Shown piece by piece: positions 42,882 to 51,746 of a DNA stretch of 64,000 nucleotides. The translations under genes and the position numbers were made by a program. The notes below the pieces were generated by a model. That model saw only the letters and a program-made list of their open reading frames with translations. It was not told where the DNA came from and ran no database searches. Where the stretch lies: positions 186,001-250,000 of the forward strand of contig JANPDL010000036.1 of NCBI GenBank assembly GCA_031431475.1, written 5' to 3'. Each line of letters starts with the position of its first letter. The stretch's first letter is position 1. Source of the DNA: JADCCX01 sp031431475 (lineage in GTDB: Bacteria > Pseudomonadota > Alphaproteobacteria > Rhizobiales > Beijerinckiaceae).

Positions 42882-42907
42882 CGCTCTACCAACTGAGCTA
42901 ATCACCC
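42832..42907 (-). tRNA. tRNA-Lys (anticodon CTT)
   Basis: On the minus strand, GGGTGAT pairs with ATCACCC. The D arm GCTC/GAGC, anticodon loop CTCTTAA (anticodon CTT) and the T arm with GGTTCGAATCC are present. The discriminator A is followed by an encoded CCA. The anticodon stem has one mismatch at its base. The gene is intact and is the integration site of the element lying 3' to it. Confidence 0.96.
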
Positions 42908-43127
42908 GATCCGGATCGAACTATTTTCATACCCGAATTATCAAGCGAGCCGAAGCCCGCCTGAGACGATTGGGCAGTTAGCACCGTGGTGGGGGGCTGT
43001 CCAGTGGAATGTCATAGGCAAAACAGCAGGCAAACTTGCAGTGCTTTTTTCCGTTTCTGCAAAGAATTGGCTATCCTAAAACTTGCAATCCGCTATTCTG
43101 TCGCAACTAAATCTATCGGGGCTGAGA

Positions 43128-43511
43128 ATGTCGTTTTCAAACAATGTTGCGGTTTTTGCCGTGGCTATATCTATTGCCGGTTGTGCAAGTCGGGCAGAGA
43201 ATATTTCCGCAGCGTATGTGTCACCTTTGCAATATCAGAATTATAATTGCGCCCAACTGGGTGAAGAAGCATCAAGGCTCGCATCGCGTGCTGCACAGGT
43301 CGCAGGAGTTCAGGACAGCAAGGCCACGAATGATGCCGTCGCCACAGGAGTTGGTGTGATCATTTTTTGGCCAGCCCTGCTGTTGATCAAGGGTGATTCA
43401 ACAACTGCTGCCGAACTTGCCCGCCTCAAGGGTGAAATGGAAGCTATCGAGCGCATCGCCATCGAGAAGAAGTGCAATATCCGCTTTCAGCAAAAACCCG
43501 CCACCACGTGA
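43128..43511 (+). CDS. Small lipoprotein (127 aa)
   Basis: A 127-residue protein with a lipoprotein signal, FAVAISIAGC, with the lipid-bearing Cys at about residue 19. The mature part has YNCAQLGEEASRLASRAAQVAG, then a hydrophobic Gly-rich segment (ATGVGVIIFWPALLLI) and a helix ending in KKC. This pattern occurs in many small Proteobacterial and prophage lipoproteins of unknown role. The internal hydrophobic segment suggests a second membrane contact. ATG 43128 was chosen because the signal peptide starts there. It lies 220 bp from the tRNA, outside the element. Confidence 0.8.
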   Translation: MSFSNNVAVFAVAISIAGCASRAENISAAYVSPLQYQNYNCAQLGEEASRLASRAAQVAGVQDSKATNDAVATGVGVIIFWPALLLIKGDSTTAAELARLKGEMEAIERIAIEKKCNIRFQQKPATT

Positions 43512-43521
43512 CTTTTTACCC

Positions 43522-44739
43522 TCAGAGCACTTTTAACTCCACCACAATCGGACAATGATCCGACGCCTTGGGCCGGTCCCAGCCGACACGCGGATAGCGG
43601 GAGCCTGTGTATCGCGTGGCGCGATACGGCTGTCCTTCCCGGATCAACACCGGCTTAACGCCCGCATTGGACGCCGCCACGGCGGGGGAGACGATGATGT
43701 GGTCGAGCTGGCTGTAGACATCGTCGCGGGCGAAATAGCTGGTCCAGCGGTCTGTCGGATCGCTGATCCACTGGCAAACGTCGATGCCGAAGGGCGGTGC
43801 GCCGTCGAGCAGGTCCGTTAGCGCACTCTTCGCGGGCTGGCCCGAAACGAGGTCGGGCATCACGGTTGAGCCATCCACCTCGGCATAGTCGTTCATGTCG
43901 CCGCAGACCGCCCAGCTGGCCTTTGCAGGGTCAGGAAAGCGCGACTGAATGATGTGCCGCACCGCCATCACCTCGGCGCGGCGCAGCGGATATGTGAATT
44001 CGCGGTAGGGCGGGTTCGCCTTGAGATGGCAGATGAAGACCGTGAAAGGTCGCCCCACCACATCCACCACCACTTCCAGGCAGTCGCGCCGGAAGATGCG
44101 GTCGTTGGGTGAGGGCCTTGGCATTCCGCGCGCGCGGCCGCGATCCTCCCATTCCTGTTGCAGGAGCTTCTCCACCCTGTCATTCCAGCTTCCCGGTACA
44201 TCGGCAAAGGTGACATGGGCGTGGGAGGAGATCGTGGTGACGGGGAGTTTCGACAGAAATCCCACATCGATGCCGCGCCCGTCATTACCCTCGACGACAC
44301 GGTAATACCGGTAGAAATGGCGGGATTCGGCCTCGGCGCGGACGAGTTCCAGCTGGCTGCGCAGCCATTTCGGGCCGGCCTCGCCGCGTGATGCTGCCTC
44401 GATCGAAAGGGCAGGCAGCTTTGCCTTGATATCCTGTGCAACCCGCGCATTCAGAGTCTTGTGGATGTACTCGTCCCGGAACAAGCGCAGCGAGGCCTCG
44501 TTCTCCAGTTCCTGCAGGCAGATGAAATCGGCGTTGGTGTCGATGAGGGCTTGCGCCGTCAGCTGTCGCTCGTCATCGGAGAGCGCCGCCTCGACGGCGC
44601 GGCGCACCTGCCTTGCCTCTGCCTCATCATCGAAGACAAACATGCCAAAGCGCCGGTCGCTGGCGCGGCTGCCGTTGATCTCGGGCGGCCGAGAAAACAG
44701 GTTCTCGATATTGAAGGTGGCGAGGCGGAAGGAGGGCAT
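43522..44739 (-). CDS. Endonuclease/exonuclease/phosphatase family protein
   Basis: A 405-residue hydrolase of the DNase I-like fold. It has the N-terminal RLATFNIENLF with metal-site Asn, CLQELENEAS with the metal Glu, then the catalytic CHLKANP, the CGDMNDYAEV block and the closing SDHCPIVVEL with the active-site Asp-His. Substrates in this superfamily range from nucleic acids to phospholipids and cannot be told apart here. No signal peptide is seen from ATG 44739, preceded by GGGGAA. It is divergent from the C13 peptidase gene with a 121-bp gap. Confidence 0.86.
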   Translation of the reverse strand: MPSFRLATFNIENLFSRPPEINGSRASDRRFGMFVFDDEAEARQVRRAVEAALSDDERQLTAQALIDTNADFICLQELENEASLRLFRDEYIHKTLNARVAQDIKAKLPALSIEAASRGEAGPKWLRSQLELVRAEAESRHFYRYYRVVEGNDGRGIDVGFLSKLPVTTISSHAHVTFADVPGSWNDRVEKLLQQEWEDRGRARGMPRPSPNDRIFRRDCLEVVVDVVGRPFTVFICHLKANPPYREFTYPLRRAEVMAVRHIIQSRFPDPAKASWAVCGDMNDYAEVDGSTVMPDLVSGQPAKSALTDLLDGAPPFGIDVCQWISDPTDRWTSYFARDDVYSQLDHIIVSPAVAASNAGVKPVLIREGQPYRATRYTGSRYPRVGWDRPKASDHCPIVVELKVL

Positions 44740-44860
44740 GGAAAATTCCCCAGAAGCAGACAAGCAAGGTGGACAAGACACTATTTCGGGTTACCTTCGG
44801 CTTCATTGGTCACCTGAGCAAGCCATCGTGTTGCGCTGAAATCTTTTCGGGGAGTGCCGA

Positions 44861-45577
44861 ATGACTTTGAAAACCCGCTTTCTCGCCACGACATCAATGA
44901 TTGCCGCGAGCCTTGTCTGGAGCGCTGCCATGGCGCAGCAGATGCATTATCTCGGCATTGCAGCAACCAATCAGGAGACGGTCTTCCAGAGCGAGGTTTC
45001 CGGCGCGGGGGCTTCCGTGGGGCGCACCTGGCAGCTGGCCTCCAGCCGCACGGTTTCGGCATCGTTTTTCAGCCCGGTCAGCGTGGGTGCAATCAACGCC
45101 GCGATCCAGGAAACAGCGGCGAAGATGGACCGCGAAAAGGATGTGTTGTTCTTGCTCGTCTCGTCTCACGGTTTTCCGCGGGGCGGTGGCGTGCTGCTCA
45201 ATGCCAATGGTGCCATGCGGGCCGGGCAGCTGCGTGCGGCGCTCGACGGTGCGGGCATCAAGAACCGCGTGATCGTCATTTCGGCCTGCTATGCCGGCCA
45301 GTTCGTCGGGCCATTGTCGGGCCCCAACACGGCGGTGATCACGGCCGCCAATGCCACAAACCCGTCATTCGGCTGCACAAACGCGCGTAGCTACACCTAT
45401 TTTGGCGATGCGTTTTTCAACTACGGCATGGCACAGCGCGGGCGTGACCTGCGCAGTGCGTTCGCGACGGCCAGGACGACCGTCACGCAATGGGAAGTGC
45501 GCGATGGTTTCAAACCGTCGCAGCCGCAAATGAGCATGGGCGGGCGGATCAGCGCTGTGCTGGCCGGAGTGCGGTAA
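44861..45577 (+). CDS. Secreted caspase-like peptidase (C13/legumain clan)
   Basis: A 238-residue protein with a signal peptide (residues 1-25, cleavage after AMA) and a clan CD cysteine peptidase core. The catalytic dyad is His103 in FLLVSSHGF and Cys143 in VIVISACYAGQF, with the usual hydrophobic strands before each. Bacterial C13-family proteins of this type are found in the envelopes of Proteobacteria; their substrates are unknown. There is no C-terminal domain or prodomain beyond the core. Confidence 0.85.
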   Translation: MTLKTRFLATTSMIAASLVWSAAMAQQMHYLGIAATNQETVFQSEVSGAGASVGRTWQLASSRTVSASFFSPVSVGAINAAIQETAAKMDREKDVLFLLVSSHGFPRGGGVLLNANGAMRAGQLRAALDGAGIKNRVIVISACYAGQFVGPLSGPNTAVITAANATNPSFGCTNARSYTYFGDAFFNYGMAQRGRDLRSAFATARTTVTQWEVRDGFKPSQPQMSMGGRISAVLAGVR

Positions 45578-45641
45578 GTGTGGTTCTGGCGTTCACTTTG
45601 CCTTGAATACCACCGGGAGGTTTTCCGCGTCGATCATTACA

Positions 45642-46040
45642 TCACTGCTCGTTGAGGTTGAGCACTTTGGTTGTGGTGTTGCCCTTGCAGGTGTAGCAGC
45701 AGTCGGCACAGGCCTTGGTACCATCCGTGCTCTTGCCCCAGTAACGTTTCAGGTTGCCGCTGGCACCTGCTCCGTAGCAGACCTGTTCACCTTCCAGGCA
45801 GTTCAGTTTGAAGCTGTGCGTCTTGTTGTCCTTGATGTCGTAGTGCGTGGTTGCCGTTGGCCAGACCGCCTTGCGGTTCTGCGAAAAGAATTTTACCTCG
45901 ACCGCGATTGGAGAAAAGCTGCGTAATTGCCATGTCATTGTATCAGCACGGGCTGTGTCTGCCCCGACAATGCTCAGGAGCGGCAGAAGCATAGCCACCA
46001 TAATTGCGATGCACGAAATGCGACGAAACAGATAGTCCAT
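45642..46040 (-). CDS. Secreted cysteine-rich hypothetical protein (132 aa)
   Basis: Not recognised. ATG 46040 opens a signal peptide (MDYLFRRISCIAIMVAMLLPLL, cleaved near ARA). The mature domain begins TMTWQLRSFSPIAVEVKFFSQNRKAVWP, which looks like a beta-strand start. It ends with a Cys cluster (KACADCCYTCKGN) preceded by LNCLEGEQVCYG, giving about six Cys for disulfides or metal. The longer upstream frame to 46256 runs into the ilvC terminator and is unlikely to be translated. Confidence 0.72.
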   Translation of the reverse strand: MDYLFRRISCIAIMVAMLLPLLSIVGADTARADTMTWQLRSFSPIAVEVKFFSQNRKAVWPTATTHYDIKDNKTHSFKLNCLEGEQVCYGAGASGNLKRYWGKSTDGTKACADCCYTCKGNTTTKVLNLNEQ

Positions 46041-46212
46041 AAAGCCCCCAGGAAACGGCCATGGCTTCGCCATGACAAATGCTCGGCGTTCTTGCCGCCG
46101 AAGGGAAAATTGCACAGCTCCCTGGGTTTGTGAAGGGTTATCCGTCGTTCTGGCGCGTTGTATCTCGCCAAATTTCAGGACGAATCCGGAAGGCCGCTGG
46201 GTTGCCCAGAAC

Positions 46213-46246
46213 AAAAAACAGGCCGGGTTTCCCCAGCCTGTTTTTC
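46213..46246 (-). terminator. Rho-independent terminator of ilvC
   Basis: AAAAACAGGC pairs with GCCTGTTTTT on either strand around a 12-base centre, with A/T runs on both sides. It lies 55 bp after the ilvC stop and would work in both directions. Confidence 0.82.
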
Positions 46247-46299
46247 TAAAAAGCATCGATGTCCTGCGCAGTAACCAGCGAGGTCAAGTCAGGACCAAC

Positions 46300-47319
46300 T
46301 CAATTCTTCGCTTTGTCCACCAGTGCCTTTTGCTTGATCCAGGGCATCATGGCGCGCAGCTTCTCGCCGACTTCCTCGATGGGGTGGGCGGCCATGCGGG
46401 CGCGGGTGGCCTTGAACGAGGTCTGGTTGACCTTGTTCTCCAGCATCCAGTCGCGGGTGAACTTGCCGGATTGGATGTCGGTGAGCACGCGCTTCATCTC
46501 GGCCTTGGTTTCCGCCGTGATGATGCGGGGGCCGGTGACATACTCGCCGTATTCCGCAGTGTTGGAGATCGAGTAGTTCATGGTGGCGATGCCGCCTTCG
46601 AAGATCAGGTCGACGATGAGCTTTACCTCGTGCAGGCACTCAAAATAGGCCATTTCAGGCGCGTAACCCGCTTCCACCAGCGTCTCGTAGCCGGCCTTGA
46701 TCAGTTCAACGAGGCCGCCGCACAGAACGACCTGCTCGCCGAACAGGTCAGTCTCGCATTCTTCCTTGAACGAGGTCTCGATGATACCGGCGCGGCCACC
46801 GCCGTTGGCCGATGCGTAGGAAAGTGCGAGGTCATGCGCGTTGCCCGAGGCATCCTTATGGATGGCGACAAGCGTGGGCACGCCGCCGCCGCGCTGGTAT
46901 TCGGAGCGCACGGTGTGGCCGGGGCCTTTGGGCGCGATCATGAACACGTCGAGATCGGCGCGTGGCTCGATCAGGTTGAAGTGTATGTTGAGGCCGTGGG
47001 CAAAGCAGAGCGCTGCGCCCTTTTTCATGTTGTCATGCAAATCATCACGGTAGATGTCGCCCTGAAGCTCATCGGGTGTGAGCATCATCATGAGGTCAGC
47101 CCATTTGGCAGCCTCGGTCGGCGTCATGCACTTGAAGCCGGCGGTCTCTGCCTTCTTGCGCGTTGCGGAGCCTGCCTTGAGAGCGATCACCACATCCTTG
47201 ACGCCGCTGTCCTTCAGGTTGAGCGCATGGGCATGGCCCTGCGAGCCGTAGCCGACGATGCAGACCTTCTTGCCCTTGATCAGATTGAGATCGGCATCAC
47301 GATCATAATAAACGCGCAT
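46300..47319 (-). CDS. ilvC: Ketol-acid reductoisomerase
   Basis: A 339-residue class I enzyme, the second step of valine and isoleucine synthesis, converting acetolactate to dihydroxy-isovalerate with NADPH and Mg. The cofactor motif is VGYGSQGHAHALNLKDSG. ALCFAHGLNIHF and APKGPGHTVRSEY follow, and the metal-ligand region is DLFGEQVVLCGG with ECLHEVKLIVDL. Standard length. It is separated from ilvIH by one gene. Confidence 0.97.
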   Translation of the reverse strand: MRVYYDRDADLNLIKGKKVCIVGYGSQGHAHALNLKDSGVKDVVIALKAGSATRKKAETAGFKCMTPTEAAKWADLMMMLTPDELQGDIYRDDLHDNMKKGAALCFAHGLNIHFNLIEPRADLDVFMIAPKGPGHTVRSEYQRGGGVPTLVAIHKDASGNAHDLALSYASANGGGRAGIIETSFKEECETDLFGEQVVLCGGLVELIKAGYETLVEAGYAPEMAYFECLHEVKLIVDLIFEGGIATMNYSISNTAEYGEYVTGPRIITAETKAEMKRVLTDIQSGKFTRDWMLENKVNQTSFKATRARMAAHPIEEVGEKLRAMMPWIKQKALVDKAKN

Positions 47320-47435
47320 GGGAGTTTTCCTCTGGAGGTTTCGGGTCAGGTTTCTTGTGAAAGATTATGGCGCGTTCGGTAAGCGTCAGGACGCTAGGGG
47401 TCAAGGGTTTGATCAGCGGCGGTGCAAAATCCAGA

Positions 47436-48335
47436 TCATCCCCCCAGTTCCACCACCATGATCTCCGGCGGTACACCCACGCGGATCGGCGCGATGGAGC
47501 AGCCGAGGCCGCTGGTCACCAGCAGGTCGCGGCCGTTCTCGCTGAAGTGACCCCGGGCATAGCGTGCGCTGAGCCGCGAGGCCGAGGCGGGGCGCCATCC
47601 GAACAGGTTTACCTGTCCGCCATGCGTATGGCCCGAGAGCGTGAGGGCGATGCGGCCCGGTACGCGTGGGAAGATGTCGGGCTCATGCGCCATCAGGATC
47701 GCGGGCGCATCATCGGTCAGCTTGCGCAGGGTGCCGGTCAGGTCATCATCGCCGCGCTTGCCGTGCAGATACCGGGTGGGAATGAAGGCGATCTGGTCGC
47801 CAAGGCCGGCCAGCCAGAACGGCTTGCCGTTGTGGATCAGGCGCACCGCATGATTGTCCAGCACGGGAATGCCAACTGCGGCCAGTGCACGATGCACGAA
47901 GGTCGGCCCCTTGCCGTCGCGCATGGCGGTCTTGTCCTCCCACCAGTCGTGGTTGCCGAGGATGGCATGGACGCCGAGCGGAGCTTTCAGCTGGCCCAGC
48001 ACAGGAGCCCATTTGCTGGAATCTCCGTATTTCTTCACGAGGCGACTGCCCGCCACATAGTCGCCAAGCAGCAGGATGATATCGCCGTCCAGTCCGTTCG
48101 CCGTGTTGACGATGGACTGGATGCGGCTGACGCTCATCCAGGGATCGCAGGCGTGGATATCCGACAGCGTGACGATGCGCAGCTTCAGATCAGGCGGCCA
48201 GCCCGCAGGCGTGATCCGATAGCGCACGACGCATGGCCAGCGCATGGGCTCGATGCCGACAGCATAAGCACCAAATGACGTCAGGCTGGCACCAAGCCAC
48301 GCTGCGCTTTTCAGGAATGTGCGGCGTGAGAGCAT
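47436..48335 (-). CDS. Tat-exported metallophosphoesterase (YkuE-like)
   Basis: A 299-residue calcineurin-fold phosphoesterase with a Tat signal (SRRTFLKSAAWLGASL). Metal-site motifs in order are TLSDIHAC, LLGDYVAG, LGNHDWW, MAHEPD and LSGHTHGGQV. Such periplasmic proteins hydrolyse phosphodiesters, possibly in lipids or cyclic nucleotides; the substrate is unknown. It lies between ilvH and ilvC on the same strand, 31 bp after ilvH, so it may be transcribed with ilvIH. Confidence 0.9.
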   Translation of the reverse strand: MLSRRTFLKSAAWLGASLTSFGAYAVGIEPMRWPCVVRYRITPAGWPPDLKLRIVTLSDIHACDPWMSVSRIQSIVNTANGLDGDIILLLGDYVAGSRLVKKYGDSSKWAPVLGQLKAPLGVHAILGNHDWWEDKTAMRDGKGPTFVHRALAAVGIPVLDNHAVRLIHNGKPFWLAGLGDQIAFIPTRYLHGKRGDDDLTGTLRKLTDDAPAILMAHEPDIFPRVPGRIALTLSGHTHGGQVNLFGWRPASASRLSARYARGHFSENGRDLLVTSGLGCSIAPIRVGVPPEIMVVELGG

Positions 48336-48366
48336 CGATTTGCGTTTCCCAAGTTATGACCGGGAA

Positions 48367-48921
48367 TCACAAAGCATCCGCACCGCGCGAAATTGCGGCA
48401 ACGCCGGTGCGCGACACTTCCACCAGACCAATCGCCGTCATCAGGTTGATGAAGCGCTCGACATCTTCCGACGAACCCGTGATCTCGAAGACGAAGCTTT
48501 CGAGCGTGGCGTCAACCGGCTTGGCACCAAACGCCGTGGCGAGGCGAAGCGCCTCCATACGGTGCTCGCCCTTGCCGCGCACCTTCACAAGCGCCAGTTC
48601 GCGCTCGATGGACGGGCCGGACGTGGTGAGATCCATCACCCTGTGGACCGGCACAAGCCGCTCCAGCTGCGCCTTGATCTGGTCGAGCACGGCGGCGGTG
48701 CCCCTGGTGATGATGGTGAGCCGCGAGATGTGCTTCTCGTGCTCGGTCTCGGTGACCGTCAGGCTCTCGATGTTGTAGCCGCGCCCCGAGAACATGCCCG
48801 CGATGCGGGCCAGCACGCCGGGCTCGTTGTCCACGATGATGGCATAGGTCCGGCGCTCGATGATCTGGGCGGTGGCGGGGTCGTTGTAATGGGATTTCAT
48901 GATGCTTTCCGATATTCTCAA
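48367..48921 (-). CDS. ilvH: Acetolactate synthase small subunit
   Basis: A 184-residue regulatory subunit giving valine feedback control of acetolactate synthase. The N-terminal ACT domain is seen in YAIIVDNEPGVLARIAGMFSGRGYNIESLTV, with the valine-site Gly and Asn. The C-terminal domain (ELALVKVRG and VFEITGSSEDVERFINLM) is complete. Its start overlaps the ilvI stop by 4 bp, as usual for this pair. Confidence 0.96.
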   Translation of the reverse strand: MRISESIMKSHYNDPATAQIIERRTYAIIVDNEPGVLARIAGMFSGRGYNIESLTVTETEHEKHISRLTIITRGTAAVLDQIKAQLERLVPVHRVMDLTTSGPSIERELALVKVRGKGEHRMEALRLATAFGAKPVDATLESFVFEITGSSEDVERFINLMTAIGLVEVSRTGVAAISRGADAL

Positions 48922-50756
48922 ACCAGCCCGCGACCCTTGACGTCGATCACGTCGCCAATGTCACCTTCGAAATCGGGCAGGATCATTTCATTGTGCGGCT
49001 TGCCCGAGGGGATCATCGGCAGGCAATTCTCTTCCTTCGCCACCAGACAATCGAAGATCACCGGACCGGGATAATCGATCATCTCCTGGATTTTCGCATC
49101 CAGCTCCTTCGGGTCGGAGCAGCGGATGCCCTTGGCGTGATAGGCCTCGGCCAGCTTGACGAAATCCGGCAGCGCCTGCGAGTAGCTGTTGGAATAGCGC
49201 CCGCCATGCAGCAGTTCCTGCCACTGGCGCACCATGCCCATGTACTCGTTGTTGAGGATGAATATCTTGACTGGCAGGCGATACTGCGCGGCCGTGCTCA
49301 TCTCCTGCATATTCATCAGGATGGAGGCTTCGCCTGCCACATCGATGACCAGCGCCTTGGGATGCGCCATCTGCACGCCGATGGCGGCGGGCAGGCCGTA
49401 GCCCATGGTGCCGAGGCCGCCAGAGGTCATCCAGCGGTTGGGCTCCTCGAAATGCAGATATTGCGCCGCCCACATCTGGTGCTGGCCGACTTCCGTGGTG
49501 ATGTAAGTGTCGCGGTTCTTCGTGAGTTCATACAGCCGCTGCACCGCGTATTGCGGCTTGATGATGGTGTCGGAGTTGCGGAAGGCGAGGGAGTTGCGCT
49601 TGCGCCAGGTGTTCACCTGCCCCCACCAGTCCTTCACCTCCGGGCGGGCCTTGTGCTTCTTCTCGCGCCAGATCCGCAGCATCTCGGCCATCACGCGGCC
49701 TGCATCGCCTACAATACCCACGTCTGCCTTGACGATCTTGTTGATCGAGGAGGGGTCGATATCGACGTGGATCTTGGTGGAGCCCGGCGAGAAAGCGTCG
49801 AGACGACCCGTGATGCGATCATCAAAGCGGGCGCCAATGTTGATCATCAGGTCGCAATCATGCATCGCCCAGTTGGCTTCGTAGGTGCCATGCATACCCA
49901 GCATGCCGAGCCAGTTTGCACCGCTGGCTGGATAGGCACCAAGGCCCATGAGGGTGGAGGTGATGGGGAAGCCGGTGGCTTTCACCAGTTCGCGCAGCAG
50001 CTTCGACGCTTCGGGACCGGCGTTGATCACGCCGCCACCGGTGTAGAACACGGGCTTCTTGGCGCGGCTCATCATCTCGACCGCAGCCTCGATGCGGCGC
50101 GCATCGCCGTCCACTCGGGGCTTGTAGGTTCGGTGCTCGATGTCCTTGGGGCCGATATAGGTGCCGGACTTGAACTGGATGTCCTTGGGGATATCGATGA
50201 CGACCGGGCCGGGGCGACCGTGCTGTGCGACATAGAACGCCTCGTGGATGATGCGCGGCAGGTCCTCCAGCCGCTTCACGAGGTAATTGTGCTTGGTGCA
50301 ATGGCGTGTGATGCCAACGGTATCGCATTCCTGAAAGGCGTCGGAGCCGATCAAATGCGTCGGCACCTGTCCCGTGAAGCAGACGATCGGAATGCTGTCG
50401 AGCAGCGCATCGGTGAGGCCAGTCACAGCATTGGTCGCACCTGGACCAGATGTCACCAGCACCACACCCACCTTGCCGGATGAGCGCGCATAGCCCTCCG
50501 CCGCATGGACTGCACCCTGCTCGTGGCGAACCAGAATGTGCTCGACGCCGCCCATCTGGAACAATGCGTCATAGATCGGCAGCACCGCGCCGCCGGGATA
50601 GCCGAAGATATGCTCTACGCCCTGATCCTGAAGCGCCTGCACCACCATTTCGGCACCGGTCATGGTGAGAGAGTCTGCTGCCTTCGCAACAGTCTGCGTG
50701 GGCTTTGCTGCGGCCTTGCCCGAGGGCTTTCTGGCTGTGGCGGTGCTCATGGTCAT
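48918..50756 (-). CDS. ilvI: Acetolactate synthase large (catalytic) subunit
   Basis: A 612-residue ThDP enzyme making acetolactate and acetohydroxybutyrate. The N-terminal domain has VEHIFGYPGGAVLPIYDAL and the activating Glu in HEQGAVHAAEGYAR. The FAD/middle domain has NIGARFDDRITG. The cofactor segment is AGEASILMNMQEMSTA with NNEYMGMVRQWQ. The first 30 residues form a Lys/Ala-rich extension. Starts at 50756 or 50750 are possible. An attenuator with leader peptide precedes it. Confidence 0.96.
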   Translation of the reverse strand: MTMSTATARKPSGKAAAKPTQTVAKAADSLTMTGAEMVVQALQDQGVEHIFGYPGGAVLPIYDALFQMGGVEHILVRHEQGAVHAAEGYARSSGKVGVVLVTSGPGATNAVTGLTDALLDSIPIVCFTGQVPTHLIGSDAFQECDTVGITRHCTKHNYLVKRLEDLPRIIHEAFYVAQHGRPGPVVIDIPKDIQFKSGTYIGPKDIEHRTYKPRVDGDARRIEAAVEMMSRAKKPVFYTGGGVINAGPEASKLLRELVKATGFPITSTLMGLGAYPASGANWLGMLGMHGTYEANWAMHDCDLMINIGARFDDRITGRLDAFSPGSTKIHVDIDPSSINKIVKADVGIVGDAGRVMAEMLRIWREKKHKARPEVKDWWGQVNTWRKRNSLAFRNSDTIIKPQYAVQRLYELTKNRDTYITTEVGQHQMWAAQYLHFEEPNRWMTSGGLGTMGYGLPAAIGVQMAHPKALVIDVAGEASILMNMQEMSTAAQYRLPVKIFILNNEYMGMVRQWQELLHGGRYSNSYSQALPDFVKLAEAYHAKGIRCSDPKELDAKIQEMIDYPGPVIFDCLVAKEENCLPMIPSGKPHNEMILPDFEGDIGDVIDVKGRGLV

Positions 50757-50797
50757 GTCCTTCAGGTGTTCGGCTGTCTTTAGGGGTTTTCAGGGCA

Positions 50798-50902
50798 AGA
50801 AAAAAGGGCCTCTGGGGCCCTTTGGATACGCGCTAGCTGCGGGATCGTCGTGGGTTACCCACGTCCCTTGGCCAGCGCGCTTTGTACAATAAGATTGATC
50901 AT
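50798..50902 (-). promoter_or_regulatory. ilvIH transcription attenuator
   Basis: On the minus strand a leader peptide gene is followed by a CGTGGGT-ACCCACG hairpin at its stop codon, then by the terminator AAAGGGCC-CCAGA-GGCCCTTT with a run of six T, 41 bp before ilvI. This is the classical layout of amino-acid-dependent attenuation. Stalling at the Ile/Leu/Val codons would allow readthrough. Confidence 0.85.
50855..50902 (-). CDS. ilvIH leader peptide (15 aa)
   Basis: The sequence is MINLIVQSALAKGRG and ends in TAA. Six of its first ten residues downstream of Met are Ile, Leu, Val or Ala, with the run I-N-L-I-V as the likely control codons. The stop lies in the first hairpin of the attenuator. 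It is too short for automated calling, but position and composition are those of branched-chain leader peptides. Confidence 0.82.
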   Translation of the reverse strand: MINLIVQSALAKGRG

Positions 50903-50963
50903 GCTGAATGATGCATAGCGTGGAGCGGGGAGGGCGGTCAAGACTGATCTGGAATGGTAGACT

Positions 50964-51746
50964 TCAGGAGCGCTGCGCGAGGTGTTGCGCGAAGCCCATG
51001 ATTTGCGGCTGTGGCAACCGTGCGACAATGAGTTCATCTACCCCGTCCCGCGTCCATGATGCCAGTGACAGCCCCTGTCGCATTTCCACGGAAGGTGCCC
51101 GAGCTGTATCGCGGCTGCGCTTCAGGCAGAAGGCCACCGGTATCTTGTCGGCGGTTTCGAAGACGATCTGGATCAGCGGCGCGCCCTCAAACTCCAACAC
51201 CTGTGCGCGTTTGAAGCTCAGGCCGGCGAGCGTCTTGGTAACACCGGGAAGCGGACGCCCCAAAGCCTGCGAGACGCTTGCCAACTGCTGGCTGACTTCA
51301 TCGGGCGAGGGATTGAGACCTGCCGTTGTCGCCATGCCGTAGAGCGCGTGATATTGCGCCACGGCCTCGCGCCAGTCACCGGATGTGTTGCGGTGCTGCA
51401 TGAGAAGACCGCCCGCCACGCCGCCGATGGCAAAACTGGCGGCGGTTGCAAAGCCGATTGTGAACCAGCGGCGCGAACGGAGCGCGGCCGCTGACTCAGG
51501 CAGCGTTTCCATTTCCTGCGCCTTCTTGCGCAGCCGCTCTTCAAGTTCAGGCGGCATGCCGGAGAGCAGGGGCCGGAAAGCCTCACCCAGAACCGGCGTT
51601 CCATCGGTCAGCACTGCGATACGGGAGGCAATCGTCGAATCCTGCCGGGCTAGAGACACAATGGCCTCGCGCCTGTCCGGTGACAGACGGTTGTCCACAA
51701 AGGCGACGAGATCGGCGTCTGTCACGAGTTTATCCCTGTCAGTCAT
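50964..51746 (-). CDS. Anti-sigma factor (membrane-anchored)
   Basis: A 260-residue protein with a cytoplasmic N-terminal anti-sigma domain (LVTDADLVAFVDNRLSPDRREAIVSLARQD), one membrane segment at about residues 93-115 and a periplasmic domain of about 145 residues with CLKRSRD. It should hold the adjacent ECF sigma factor inactive until an envelope signal arrives. No zinc His-x3-Cys-x2-Cys set is visible, so it is not a ZAS-type protein. Its start overlaps the sigma stop by 8 bp. Confidence 0.85.
   Translation of the reverse strand: MTDRDKLVTDADLVAFVDNRLSPDRREAIVSLARQDSTIASRIAVLTDGTPVLGEAFRPLLSGMPPELEERLRKKAQEMETLPESAAALRSRRWFTIGFATAASFAIGGVAGGLLMQHRNTSGDWREAVAQYHALYGMATTAGLNPSPDEVSQQLASVSQALGRPLPGVTKTLAGLSFKRAQVLEFEGAPLIQIVFETADKIPVAFCLKRSRDTARAPSVEMRQGLSLASWTRDGVDELIVARLPQPQIMGFAQHLAQRS

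Noticed and set aside
43522..45577. Nuclease-fold gene next to a caspase-like gene, considered as a defence pair
   Set aside because: They are divergent, the peptidase has a secretion signal, and neither is near a sensor or toxin gene.
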